Positions 28,957 to 37,030 of a stretch of DNA of 64,000 nt are shown piece after piece. The notes under the pieces were generated by a model that was not told the DNA's origin, did no database searches, and saw only the letters and a list, made by a program, of their open reading frames with translations. Within the stretch, counting starts at the first letter, position 1; each line of letters begins with the position of its first letter. The stretch covers positions 248,001 to 312,000 of the forward strand of contig CALJOM010000002.1 of NCBI GenBank assembly GCA_937981765.1, in the 5' to 3' direction. Source of the DNA: an uncultured Bacteroidales bacterium (GTDB taxonomy: Bacteria > Bacteroidota > Bacteroidia > Bacteroidales > Salinivirgaceae). Position numbers and translations under genes: made by a program.

Positions 28957-29549
28957 TCCATAATAACTCCAGTCAGTGTTAAGAAACTGTTTTTCGACGA
29001 TGCAGCTAAATTCCTTTAAGAGTGGTGCTGTAAGAGGATACAACAAACGGAAAACTATGTCGGATAACATTATGGTTATTGGACCTGAAAATTACAGTAT
29101 AGGTTTTCAAGAGTTGAACTACCATTAACCATTGCTTTTTACAACTCTTTTTTGAGGATATCATGCTAGTAAATTTACTGCTAGAGGTAACAAAAATTAG
29201 GTATAAACGCTGGATAAAATAATTTGGGTAGTGATATATTTTATTGGATACATAGCGGGGGTAATCTCATACCAATTGAGGATAGGATATTTGCAGGGGG
29301 AGCGAGGCTGTGCTTCGACTAATTTTTATCCAGAGGTTTTAAAAATTGGTTCCAAAAATTGATAAAGCAGAACGGTTTTCTAACAGAACAGATAGTTATC
29401 CAATAGTAAATCTTTGTTAAGACAGAGGAACAGCAAATAGGAGGGGATATCCAAAAGTTTCTACTAGGTATTTGCAACAGAAGTTTTTTATAATCCCAAC
29501 TATGAGGCAAGGGGCCATCAATTATGGAGGTGGTTGAAGGGCGGATAGT
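28957..29549. other. Gene-poor interval with no supported gene
   Basis: Short open stretches exist on both strands but lack recognisable protein sequence, sensible starts or plausible spacing. A perfect 12-bp palindrome AGTAAATTTACT lies near 29167. I see no tRNA-like cloverleaf and no insertion-sequence ends. It may hold a decayed gene or an unrecognised small RNA. Confidence 0.5.
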
Positions 29550-29663
29550 ATGTTTAAGATAAAAGAACTTATTCAAAAGAATAAAGCTCTTAAGAAAGGG
29601 ATTGAAAAACTCAACAATGAGTTGTTGAAAATCCTTAAAAATTTATACCCCAACGCAAATTGA
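29550..29663 (+). CDS. Possible 37-residue small protein
   Basis: An ATG-to-TGA frame of 37 codons encodes a Lys/Leu-rich amphipathic helix beginning MFKIKELIQKNKALKKG. A purine-rich GAAGGGCGG lies about 6 nt before the ATG. It ends 15 nt before the strong bidirectional terminator at 29678. No homology is recognised, and it may be chance. Confidence 0.25.
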   Translation: MFKIKELIQKNKALKKGIEKLNNELLKILKNLYPNAN

Positions 29664-29677
29664 AATCAAATTGTTCC

Positions 29678-29706
29678 AAAAAAGGCGGCTTCCAAGCCGC
29701 CTTTTA
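29678..29706. terminator. Bidirectional terminator at the end of glnA
   Basis: GGCGGCTT-CC-AAGCCGCC is flanked by an A-run on the left and CTTTTAT on the right. It abuts the glnA stop (29707), giving an ideal intrinsic terminator on the minus strand and a usable one on the plus strand. Confidence 0.9.
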
Positions 29707-31215
29707 TCACATACAGTGCATATATTGCATCACTAGTTTTTTGATTTCGTCATTTTTTCCATAAAGCCGTTCGCTTAGTTCAAAATCGTTGTAGCTGCGC
29801 AGATGTTTGAGGAATCTGTCGATAGTTCCATGAGGGAAAATACCATCTTTTTCAAAATAATCGCGAGCTTTTTCCAGTGCATCTGCCGATTCGGCGCAGC
29901 TTGTTGGCAGCGCTTTAAATTTGGCTCGCTTATCTTTGTGTTCTTCTTTGAAGATATTAACATCACTGTAGAGCTCCTGGGCTAGTTCAAGGGCGTTGGG
30001 CATTTCTAATCCGTGTAGAGAAGCAACAATAATTCCTGCCACAAAATGATAAATGTCGGCCGAACCATCTCCCGACCGAAGCTCAAATGTTTGCTTAACC
30101 TTGCAGTCTCGCTTTATTGTTAGGTCGAGGGGATTTTCTCTGGAAGCCATACTTGCTGCATTTCCAAGCCAGCCTAGTGGAACTCGTATCAACGAGGAGC
30201 GATTCCTGTCGCCCCAGCAAATGTTGGTTGGAGCTTCCTGGTGCGGTACTAAACGCAGATAGGATGTGGGAACTGTATTTCCGAAAGCTGTTAACGGAGC
30301 TGCTAAGTCTAAAATTCCGGCAATCATCTTTTTGGCAATATCGCTTAGCTTCCCATGTTGAATCAACATATTTTTGCCATCCTTTTCGGCATAAATATGT
30401 ATGTGGAGTCCACTGCCAGCTTTACCAACAGTTATTTTAGGAGCAAAACTTATCAGCAGATTATATTGGTCGGCAAGCATGCGAAGAATCCATTTGGCAA
30501 CCAAAAGTTGTTCAACAGCCTGTTCGGCCTCTACCGGGAGAAACTCTATTTCCTGTTGTTCGTAATAGGCCTCTTCGGTTGTAAAATTACCAACTTCCGA
30601 GTGTCCATATTTTATATTTCCGCCACACATGGCTATGAGCCTCATGCCTTCGTCTTTAAAGGCATGAAATTTAGCGTATGGCGATGATTCGTGGTATCCT
30701 TTTTGGTCACGTGCCGGATAAAGGTTTTCTTCGGCGTTGGGCACAGAGAGGTAATACTCCAGTTCTCCCATGCATTTGAAGGTCATCCCGGTGCGTTTTT
30801 TAAACAAATCGTGCGCTTTTTTCAAAATGTAGTTTGGAGCACTTTCCAGAGGATCTCCTTCGGAGTTGTAAAACGAGCATAGTATATCCAGCGACGGAAT
30901 TTCGCTAAAAGGATTGTGGAAAGCTGTACGATATTTAGGTACAACGTATAAATCGGAACTCCCCGCTTCGATGAACGAGAATAGCGATGAGCCGTCGACC
31001 CGCTCACCGGTGGTTAGAATTGACTCCAAATACTCTAAATCGGTGATTACAAACGTTAGGGTTTTCAATCGGCCGTCGTCGGCAGCGTAGCGAAAATTAA
31101 TAAGCTCAATATTATTTTCAATGACATAGCGCATTATGTCTTCATGAGTAAATTCACTTGCCGGTTTTTTCAAAAATTTCACCAGCGGATTCATACTGTG
31201 TTCAAACTGCTTCAT
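29707..31215 (-). CDS. glnA: Glutamine synthetase
   Basis: The 502-residue protein has the N-terminal beta-grasp region (NIELINFRYAADDGRLKTLTFV, DGSSLFSF) and the catalytic domain. Visible signatures are GELEYYLS (metal-binding Glu), GSGLHIHIY (ammonia/ATP-site His) and the ATP/Pi-binding TNICWGDRNRSSLIRVP. It makes glutamine from glutamate and ammonia using ATP. It is slightly longer than the classical 470-residue GSI, with an extended C-terminal helical end. The first ATG is used here; a second ATG seven codons later is possible. A well-formed promoter lies upstream, divergent from proline dehydrogenase. Confidence 0.95.
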   Translation of the reverse strand: MKQFEHSMNPLVKFLKKPASEFTHEDIMRYVIENNIELINFRYAADDGRLKTLTFVITDLEYLESILTTGERVDGSSLFSFIEAGSSDLYVVPKYRTAFHNPFSEIPSLDILCSFYNSEGDPLESAPNYILKKAHDLFKKRTGMTFKCMGELEYYLSVPNAEENLYPARDQKGYHESSPYAKFHAFKDEGMRLIAMCGGNIKYGHSEVGNFTTEEAYYEQQEIEFLPVEAEQAVEQLLVAKWILRMLADQYNLLISFAPKITVGKAGSGLHIHIYAEKDGKNMLIQHGKLSDIAKKMIAGILDLAAPLTAFGNTVPTSYLRLVPHQEAPTNICWGDRNRSSLIRVPLGWLGNAASMASRENPLDLTIKRDCKVKQTFELRSGDGSADIYHFVAGIIVASLHGLEMPNALELAQELYSDVNIFKEEHKDKRAKFKALPTSCAESADALEKARDYFEKDGIFPHGTIDRFLKHLRSYNDFELSERLYGKNDEIKKLVMQYMHCM

Positions 31216-31280
31216 GGGTTAAACCGTTTTTAAACATTAGTTACTTTTAGCGAGGGTTAATCTCCTTTTCGTTAGTTATG

Positions 31281-31310
31281 CAAAGTTAGTTCTTTTAGCT
31301 AAATGCAAAA
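31281..31310 (-). promoter_or_regulatory. Candidate promoter of glnA
   Basis: On the minus strand, TTTTG (31310-31306) and TAACTTTG (31288-31281) are separated by 17 nt, close to the Bacteroidota consensus. The 5' leader is about 65 nt. Confidence 0.6.
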
Positions 31311-31453
31311 ATGTTTTCAAACATTACTTCAAAGTTATGTAACTATCAGAATTGATTCGTATCACATGGTGAATTAAGAATTTAATTACAAGCATGTTGA
31401 ATTTCGACAAAATGATATTTTGGTTAAACATATCCTAATTTGGCTTGTTAAGC

Positions 31454-31484
31454 TTGTGGTTTCCATATATTTTACGTATCTTTG
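31454..31484 (+). promoter_or_regulatory. Candidate promoter of the proline dehydrogenase gene
   Basis: TTG (31454-31456) and TATCTTTG (31477-31484) are separated by 20 nt. The ATG at 31513 is 28 nt downstream of the -7 element. Confidence 0.6.
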
Positions 31485-31512
31485 ATATGAGGCACCCAAA
31501 TAATTCCTGATT

Positions 31513-32682
31513 ATGAATTTTTCAGACACAAAAATTGCCTTCTCTCACAGAACCGACAAAGAAATTGCCAGGGCACGAATCCTATTCACAATGATTCAAT
31601 TTCCCTTTATTGTTAAAACGGGAAAAGCCTTAGTGCGAACCGCCTTGGCTATCCGCTTCCCCATTGGGTGGATACTCAAACCCACGTTATATCGTCAGTT
31701 TGTTGGAGGCGAGAATCTTTCGGAGTGTTTGCCCATTGTCGATAGATTATCCAAGCAGGGGATTTACTCCATACTTGATTACTCTGTGGAGGGTGCTAAT
31801 TCGGAAAAAGAATTTGATTCGGTAACTGCTGAAATAGCTCGAACCATTGAAACAGCAGCCCAAAACCCACATATAGCCTTTGCCGTATTTAAACCTACTG
31901 CGTTAATCTTTCCTTCTATATTGAAAAATAGAGGGTTTGACAAAAAACAACTCACCGATGAAGAGCAAAAGGCATTCGATAACTTCTCTAAGAGAATAGA
32001 TTACCTTTGTAGTCTTGCGAATGAAAAATCCGTGAGGCTACTGATTGATGCTGAGGATGTTTGGTATCAAGATAGTATCGATGAAGTGGTTGAAGCTATG
32101 ATGGAAAAATACAACTCACAAAAAGCCATTGTATGGAACACATGGCAAATGTATCGCACCGACAGGCTTGAACATCTTCAGAAAACTATCCAGTGGGCCC
32201 GGTCAAAGAATATAAAGGTAGGGGTGAAACTTGTGCGGGGTGCTTATATGGAAAAAGAACGCAAACGAGCTCTTGAAGGAGGATATCCTTCGCCCATCCT
32301 GCCCGATAAACAATCTACCGACAAAAGTTACAACGACGCCCTACGAGTAACTTTAGAAAATATTGATATTTGTGAATTGTTCAATGGAACCCATAACGAA
32401 GAAAGCTGCTACTACCTAGCCCAACTAATGAAACAAATGCAACTTTCCCCCAACGATTCCCGAATCTGGACCTCGCAATTATACGGAATGAGCGATCACA
32501 TATCCTACAACATGGCAAATTCCGGTTATAACGTTGTAAAATACATACCGTATGGCCCGGTGAGAAGTGTGGCCCCATATCTTTTGCGACGAGCCGAAGA
32601 AAACAGCGCTATCCGAGGACAAACTACGCGTGAACTTAACTTGATTTTAGAGGAAACAAAACGCAGAAATGTAAAATTATGA
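31513..32682 (+). CDS. Proline dehydrogenase (monofunctional PRODH)
   Basis: The 389-residue protein has the FAD-binding TIM-barrel of PRODH. Motifs include ILDYSVEGAN near the N-terminus, FAVFKPTAL, LLIDAEDVWYQ, VKLVRGAYMEKER, FNGTHNEES, and the C-terminal substrate-binding helix VRSVAPYLLRRAEENSA with its paired arginines. It oxidises proline to pyrroline-5-carboxylate and reduces the quinone pool. The second enzyme, P5C dehydrogenase, is not in the window. The stop overlaps the next ATG by 4 nt (ATGA). Confidence 0.94.
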   Translation: MNFSDTKIAFSHRTDKEIARARILFTMIQFPFIVKTGKALVRTALAIRFPIGWILKPTLYRQFVGGENLSECLPIVDRLSKQGIYSILDYSVEGANSEKEFDSVTAEIARTIETAAQNPHIAFAVFKPTALIFPSILKNRGFDKKQLTDEEQKAFDNFSKRIDYLCSLANEKSVRLLIDAEDVWYQDSIDEVVEAMMEKYNSQKAIVWNTWQMYRTDRLEHLQKTIQWARSKNIKVGVKLVRGAYMEKERKRALEGGYPSPILPDKQSTDKSYNDALRVTLENIDICELFNGTHNEESCYYLAQLMKQMQLSPNDSRIWTSQLYGMSDHISYNMANSGYNVVKYIPYGPVRSVAPYLLRRAEENSAIRGQTTRELNLILEETKRRNVKL

Positions 32683-33143
32683 TAATCGAAAACAAAAAAA
32701 AATCTCAAAAGATTAAATTAATTTTCCTATCTATCCCCTTAATAATTGCCATAACGGTAATTGTTTTTGTTTTGCTCAATATCGACTGGGGAGTATTGGT
32801 AATTGCCCCAGTGGCTGCCGTTGGAGTAATTATTTATGTCTTTATGTATGCCATGAAATATTCTTACATAAACGCAGAAATCGACCCGCAGAAAATATTC
32901 ATTCGTTTTTATCAGATAACACCCTTTTTCACCGAGTATAAAGCCTATAGAATTCAGCCTGATCAACTGATTTCATATTCCATAAAATCATCGTTTATGG
33001 GACTGGTGCCAAATTTAATATTAACAGTCCGTACAAAAAGCGGTAAAGGTCTTTACCCGCCAATAAGTTTATCTGCCCTTACAAAAGAACAAATTGCTCA
33101 GATCGAAAAAGCGTTAACATTACTAATTGCAATTAACAAATAA
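32679..33143 (+). CDS. Small membrane protein with PH-like domain, hypothetical
   Basis: The 154-residue protein has two adjacent membrane spans (about residues 12-60). A soluble C-terminal part (YINAEIDPQKIFIRFYQITPFF, QPDQLISYSIKSS) resembles the small bacterial PH-like domains found in membrane proteins. Function unknown. It is translationally coupled to proline dehydrogenase by an ATGA overlap and followed 25 nt later by a beta-barrel gene, so these are probably one transcript. Confidence 0.75.
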   Translation: MIIENKKKSQKIKLIFLSIPLIIAITVIVFVLLNIDWGVLVIAPVAAVGVIIYVFMYAMKYSYINAEIDPQKIFIRFYQITPFFTEYKAYRIQPDQLISYSIKSSFMGLVPNLILTVRTKSGKGLYPPISLSALTKEQIAQIEKALTLLIAINK

Positions 33144-33168
33144 TTATTAAACCTTTAAATATTTAACA

Positions 33169-33738
33169 ATGAAAAAATTAACATTAGTTTGTTTTATGGT
33201 GCTTTCCATGGCTCTCGCGAATGCTCAGGTTTTTAACACCGGACAAACCTTAAAACCCGGTAAAATTAGTTTAGGGATTGAGCCGGCCTTTGTAGTTAAC
33301 GGCGGCTCCGATTTTATGCTATTCCTACACGGCGGATATGGCCTAAAATCGGGAATCGACTTTGGTCTCTCTGTTGGCTTTTTAAAAGGAGATACCTATA
33401 TTGGAGGGGATGTTGAATTTGCAGTTAGCAAATACATGTCGTTTTCTGTAGGAGCGCACCACTGGGGCAATTTTGGGCTTGATGCGACCTTATTAGGCAC
33501 CTATCCACTCCGAAAAGATGTTCATCTTTTTGGAGGTCTCGATTCCGACATTAACTTCCTCCGTTACGATAAAGATAACGACGGCGATAAAGATACCGAC
33601 ACTCAATTCCTTTTGTGGCTACCAATTGGTGTTGAAATTGGTGTGAGGAGCAATTTATCGTTTATTTTCGAGGCTTCTGTGGGATTAACAGATCCCGCCT
33701 ACCATCTCATCGGAGGTGGTGTTTCTATTTACTTCTAG
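33169..33738 (+). CDS. Small outer-membrane beta-barrel-like protein
   Basis: The 189-residue protein has a clear signal peptide ending near ALANAQ. The mature part shows alternating aromatic/hydrophobic strands (GIDFGLSVGFLKGD, YMSFSVGAHHWGNFGLDATLLG, SFIFEASVGLTD) and ends in an aromatic residue (VSIYF), as in outer-membrane barrels. An acidic loop, DKDNDGDKDTDT, could bind calcium. Function unknown. It ends at an extended hairpin terminator. Confidence 0.75.
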   Translation: MKKLTLVCFMVLSMALANAQVFNTGQTLKPGKISLGIEPAFVVNGGSDFMLFLHGGYGLKSGIDFGLSVGFLKGDTYIGGDVEFAVSKYMSFSVGAHHWGNFGLDATLLGTYPLRKDVHLFGGLDSDINFLRYDKDNDGDKDTDTQFLLWLPIGVEIGVRSNLSFIFEASVGLTDPAYHLIGGGVSIYF

Positions 33739-33753
33739 AAAGAATTCCCAAAG

Positions 33754-33825
33754 AAGCATGGTGTCTCGGCTATCCGATTCGTACCTCAAAATTTGGATAG
33801 AATTTAAGAGCCACCATGCTTTTTT
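33754..33825 (+). terminator. Extended hairpin, probable terminator
   Basis: Outer arms AAGCATGGTG (33754-33763) and CACCATGCTT (33812-33821) pair perfectly and are followed by TTTT. An inner helix, CTATCC (33770-33775) with GGATAG (33795-33800), extends it. The interior is long for a simple terminator. Confidence 0.7.
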
Positions 33826-33936
33826 CAGCAAGAAAAGATTTCTGCTTCGTTTTTATGAAAATGTTTGAATACTTATTGACTGCGATTGAAACCATGAAAT
33901 CAACATTTTGATTTTTTTTGGCAATAAATAAACTAT

Positions 33937-35079
33937 ATGAAACTATCGAGACGGTTTTTTTGTTTGGCTGTGATTATTTTACTTCTTACACAAAATGACT
34001 CTTACGGGCAAAACAGTCGTAAGTATATTCGACAATCAGTTTTTTTATTAATCCAAGGAAATCACAAAGACAGCTTACCGAATATCATAGCTTCACAAAG
34101 TAATAATGGTTTTTTTTCTTCGTTGGAACTTTTTCTCCTACATATCTATACAGGTCAATTTTCTCATGCTCTGGACATTTTTCTGGCTAATTCTTCGACC
34201 ATTATTTCAGAACTTGAAAATCCGGTAAAAGACAGCACAGCACATTTTCTTCCTTTACTGAGTAAAGCCATTATGGAAAACCAAGCGGCAATTGAACAAG
34301 AATTGGCCACATCGGCACTTACCATGGAATCAAAGCTTTTTATTAAGATAGCGTATTGTTTTGCCAACAACCGGGTGCTTGACAAAACGGATACTGAAGA
34401 CTATTCCATTCAAGTAAAGGAATATCTGGAACAATATCCTAACGGGCGCTTTCGACGACTAGTGGATCAATATTTTGTTTCAAAATCAAAATCCCAGAGT
34501 GGGATATACGGTTACAGTACTTCAATTAGTCTTGCGGGTATAATTCCAATCAACTCTTATGCCGACAATTTTATAACAAAAACCGCCCTGCAATTTGATT
34601 TCGATTACTTTTTCTATAATTTTTTGTTTGGTGTCAGTGCAACAAATTACTACACTTCACTTTTGCGCGACGTAGTTCTATTTGATACTACTTTGTGGAA
34701 AAAATCGAGCAACGTAAATCATGTTTCCTTTACCTTGAATGGAGGGTATAGGCGGATATTTTCCGAGCGTATGATGGCATTTTTCCGTGCCGGACTAATG
34801 CTTGGATGGTTATTCCCTACCTCAAGCGATGTTAAAATCCAGAATTTGCCTACTGATTTTCTCGTAAAAAGCACTGGTGGTAAACTTACAATCGGAATGT
34901 CGTACACAATAAGACAAAGAGATGTTTACACAATTACACCGGGATATAAAAATCGATTGAAGTATGGTTTCCAACTACAATACTCCTTGTCGCTCGAAAA
35001 ATTTGATCAATTACAGGTTCAACCAGTGTGGATAAATTCTTTCTCATTAGGAATCAATATAGGTGCGTTTAATTTATAA
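33937..35079 (+). CDS. Secreted protein with helical N-terminal and barrel-like C-terminal part, unknown
   Basis: The 380-residue protein has a signal peptide (about 1-24, ending DSYGQ). Residues 30-185 look all-helical and TPR-like (LELFLLHIYTGQFSHALDIFL, VKEYLEQYPNGRFRRLVDQYF). From about 195 onward the sequence is strand-rich with aromatic girdles (LQFDFDYFFYNFLFGVSAT, GYRRIFSERMMAFFRAGLMLGW, GFQLQYSLSLEKF) and ends SLGINIGAFNL, consistent with an outer-membrane barrel. I do not recognise the family. The next gene begins 5 nt after its stop, so the two are probably co-expressed. Confidence 0.75.
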   Translation: MKLSRRFFCLAVIILLLTQNDSYGQNSRKYIRQSVFLLIQGNHKDSLPNIIASQSNNGFFSSLELFLLHIYTGQFSHALDIFLANSSTIISELENPVKDSTAHFLPLLSKAIMENQAAIEQELATSALTMESKLFIKIAYCFANNRVLDKTDTEDYSIQVKEYLEQYPNGRFRRLVDQYFVSKSKSQSGIYGYSTSISLAGIIPINSYADNFITKTALQFDFDYFFYNFLFGVSATNYYTSLLRDVVLFDTTLWKKSSNVNHVSFTLNGGYRRIFSERMMAFFRAGLMLGWLFPTSSDVKIQNLPTDFLVKSTGGKLTIGMSYTIRQRDVYTITPGYKNRLKYGFQLQYSLSLEKFDQLQVQPVWINSFSLGINIGAFNL

Positions 35080-35083
35080 GTGG

Positions 35084-35782
35084 ATGAAATTTAGTAAACT
35101 TTTACCAAAAGTAGTTTTTTTTTTCCGTAGAAAGAGATGGTTAATTGGAGGGGTCGTTTTTATTATTGTAAGCATGGTTATTTTTCTGTCAGACACGGAA
35201 ATATATCGAAAACTACGTAAACAATTACGAACTACTTTTTCATTGCAAAAGACCTATGTTATTAAGCCCGTTGTCTTAGCTAACGATCCAATACACAAAC
35301 ACCGCAATGAAGCTCAGAGGCATGGTATCGCATATCTTCAAGACGATGATCATATCGAGAAGTATATACGTACAGGGAAGTTGGTAAAAGTTAGAGATAA
35401 TATCGGCTATCGCTTACATCGACTTCAATACAGTAGTCCTGTTCTGGTTCCTCAGGCCTATAAAGTTCTGAAAGAAATAGGCAGAAAATTTGACGATTTA
35501 ACCAACGGCGATTACTTTGTGGTTACGTCATTAACCCGTGCCGAAGCTGATCAAAGGAAACTACGAAAAAATAACACCAATGCAACCTCTAACGAAAGCA
35601 CACATAGCTACGGCTGTTCATTCGATATAAGTTACACACGTTTCAACAACGAGCGTGGTTACAATCCACAACTTCAAAATGCTCTCGAACGCGTGCTTGC
35701 TGAAATGAAGCGAGAAGGCAAAATTTTGGTAATAAAAGAGCGGAGAATAGCCTGCTATCACATTACGGTTACCAAACACTAG
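35084..35782 (+). CDS. DUF5715-like, membrane-anchored M15-type (LAS) peptidase homologue
   Basis: The product has 232 residues from the ATG at 35084; a GTG seven codons upstream overlaps the previous gene and is less likely. One membrane span near the N-terminus (LIGGVVFIIVSMVIFLS) suggests an inner-membrane anchor with a periplasmic body. STHSYGCSFDISYTRF carries the HxxGxxxD arrangement of M15/LAS zinc peptidases, and ACYHITV near the end can provide the last histidine ligand. The preceding VVTSLTRAEADQRKL matches the conserved SxxR region. These point to peptidoglycan cleavage, by inference. Partner: the barrel-like protein just upstream. Confidence 0.78.
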   Translation: MKFSKLLPKVVFFFRRKRWLIGGVVFIIVSMVIFLSDTEIYRKLRKQLRTTFSLQKTYVIKPVVLANDPIHKHRNEAQRHGIAYLQDDDHIEKYIRTGKLVKVRDNIGYRLHRLQYSSPVLVPQAYKVLKEIGRKFDDLTNGDYFVVTSLTRAEADQRKLRKNNTNATSNESTHSYGCSFDISYTRFNNERGYNPQLQNALERVLAEMKREGKILVIKERRIACYHITVTKH

Positions 35783-35887
35783 CCTATTAGAGATTCAAAT
35801 CACAAAGAATAGCTTGAATTCTCCTTAGTGTTTAGCTTATGCTGGAATATTCGTATTAAAAACGAGTTCCATTCGCAATAAAATTGC

Positions 35888-35895
35888 TATATTTG
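35888..35895 (+). promoter_or_regulatory. Candidate -7 element of exbB-exbD-tonB
   Basis: TATATTTG matches TAnnTTTG, 34 nt before the exbB ATG. The expected -33 TTG is not clear. Confidence 0.4.
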
Positions 35896-35929
35896 CGTGT
35901 AATAGAAACGAAATAAAAAAACCGAAAGT

Positions 35930-36613
35930 ATGTTATTTCTGATTGCAGATCAAGCTTCCGAAACGCTTGTAAACCAGCCGGTGGGTGAACTAAAGATGTC
36001 GTTTTTTGAAATGGCCGTTAAGGGTGGAATTATTATGATTCCAATACTTCTGCTCTCCATTATTGCCGTTTATATATTCTTTGAGCGTTATTTTGCCATT
36101 AAGAACGCCTCAAAAGAGGACCCATTGTTTATGGAGCGACTTAAAGATTATATCCATGCCGGACAATTGGAGTATGCGCAAACGCTTTGCCGACAAACCG
36201 ACAATACCATTTCGCGTATGATAGAAAAAGGAATAACCCGGATTGGCCGGCCGTTAAGCGATATTCAAACAGCTATTGAGAATGTGGCTAACCTTGAAGT
36301 AGCGCGCCTGGAAAAAGGGCTGCCAACTTTAGCCACGGTTGCGGGGGCAGCGCCGATGATCGGATTTTTGGGAACGGTTATTGGTATGATTCAGGCATTT
36401 TACGATATGGCAAATGCCGGTAGTAACATCGATGTGCAATTGCTATCGAGTGGTATCTATACCGCAATGGTTACCACAGTTGCGGGGCTTACCGTTGGGA
36501 TTATTGCTTACTTCGCCTACAACGTCCTCGTAGCTCGTGTAGAACGTGTAGTGTATCAGCTCCAGGCAAGGGCTACCGAATTTATGGATCTACTTAACGA
36601 ACCCGTAAACTAA
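35930..36613 (+). CDS. exbB: ExbB/TolQ/MotA proton channel family protein
   Basis: The 227-residue protein has three membrane spans, including GGIIMIPILLLSIIAVYIFFERY and the conserved pair ATVAGAAPMIGFLGTVIGMIQAF and YTAMVTTVAGLTVGIIAYFAYN. With ExbD it converts proton-motive force into movement of TonB to energise outer-membrane receptors. It starts a compact exbB-exbD-tonB operon; exbD follows after 6 nt. Confidence 0.94.
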   Translation: MLFLIADQASETLVNQPVGELKMSFFEMAVKGGIIMIPILLLSIIAVYIFFERYFAIKNASKEDPLFMERLKDYIHAGQLEYAQTLCRQTDNTISRMIEKGITRIGRPLSDIQTAIENVANLEVARLEKGLPTLATVAGAAPMIGFLGTVIGMIQAFYDMANAGSNIDVQLLSSGIYTAMVTTVAGLTVGIIAYFAYNVLVARVERVVYQLQARATEFMDLLNEPVN

Positions 36614-36619
36614 ATCCTT

Positions 36620-37030
36620 ATGGCCATTAAAAGCAGAAGTAAAGTAAGCGCACAGTTCAGTATGTCGAGTATGACCGACATAGTGTTTCTGCTCTTAATT
36701 TTCTTTATGGTTACAAGTACGTTGATAGCACCCAATGCTTTGAAACTTTTATTACCACAAAGTAACAGTCAAACACAAGCCAACAAACCAATAACTACTG
36801 TTTCGATAACAGCTGATTTAAAATATGCGGTTGAAACAACCATAGTTCCATTCGATCAGTTGGAATCGTTCCTTGTGAAGAAAGTTGGTCCGGCAGCCAG
36901 TTATAAAGAGCCCCCAACCATCTCGCTTCATGCTGACAAAAGTGTAGCGGTGGAGCACGTAGTAAAAGTAATGAACATAGCCAAGCGTAACCGTTATAAA
37001 CTTATATTGGCAACTGCTCCTGAAAAATGA
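36620..37030 (+). CDS. exbD: Biopolymer transport protein ExbD/TolR
   Basis: The 136-residue protein has one N-terminal membrane span with the functional aspartate in MSSMTDIVFLLLIFFMVTSTL and a periplasmic domain ending VMNIAKRNRYKLILAT. It forms the proton channel with ExbB. Only one exbD is present, whereas some Bacteroidota operons have two. The stop overlaps the tonB start by 4 nt. Confidence 0.93.
   Translation: MAIKSRSKVSAQFSMSSMTDIVFLLLIFFMVTSTLIAPNALKLLLPQSNSQTQANKPITTVSITADLKYAVETTIVPFDQLESFLVKKVGPAASYKEPPTISLHADKSVAVEHVVKVMNIAKRNRYKLILATAPEK

Noticed and set aside
29057-29128. 23-codon plus-strand ORF starting MSDNIMVIGPENY
   Set aside because: It is too short, has no homology, and lies far from any signal.
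29319-29576. 85-codon minus-strand ORF in the gene-free interval
   Set aside because: The composition is unlike a real protein (scattered Cys, Trp and Ile, no motif), and there is no promoter. It is probably chance.
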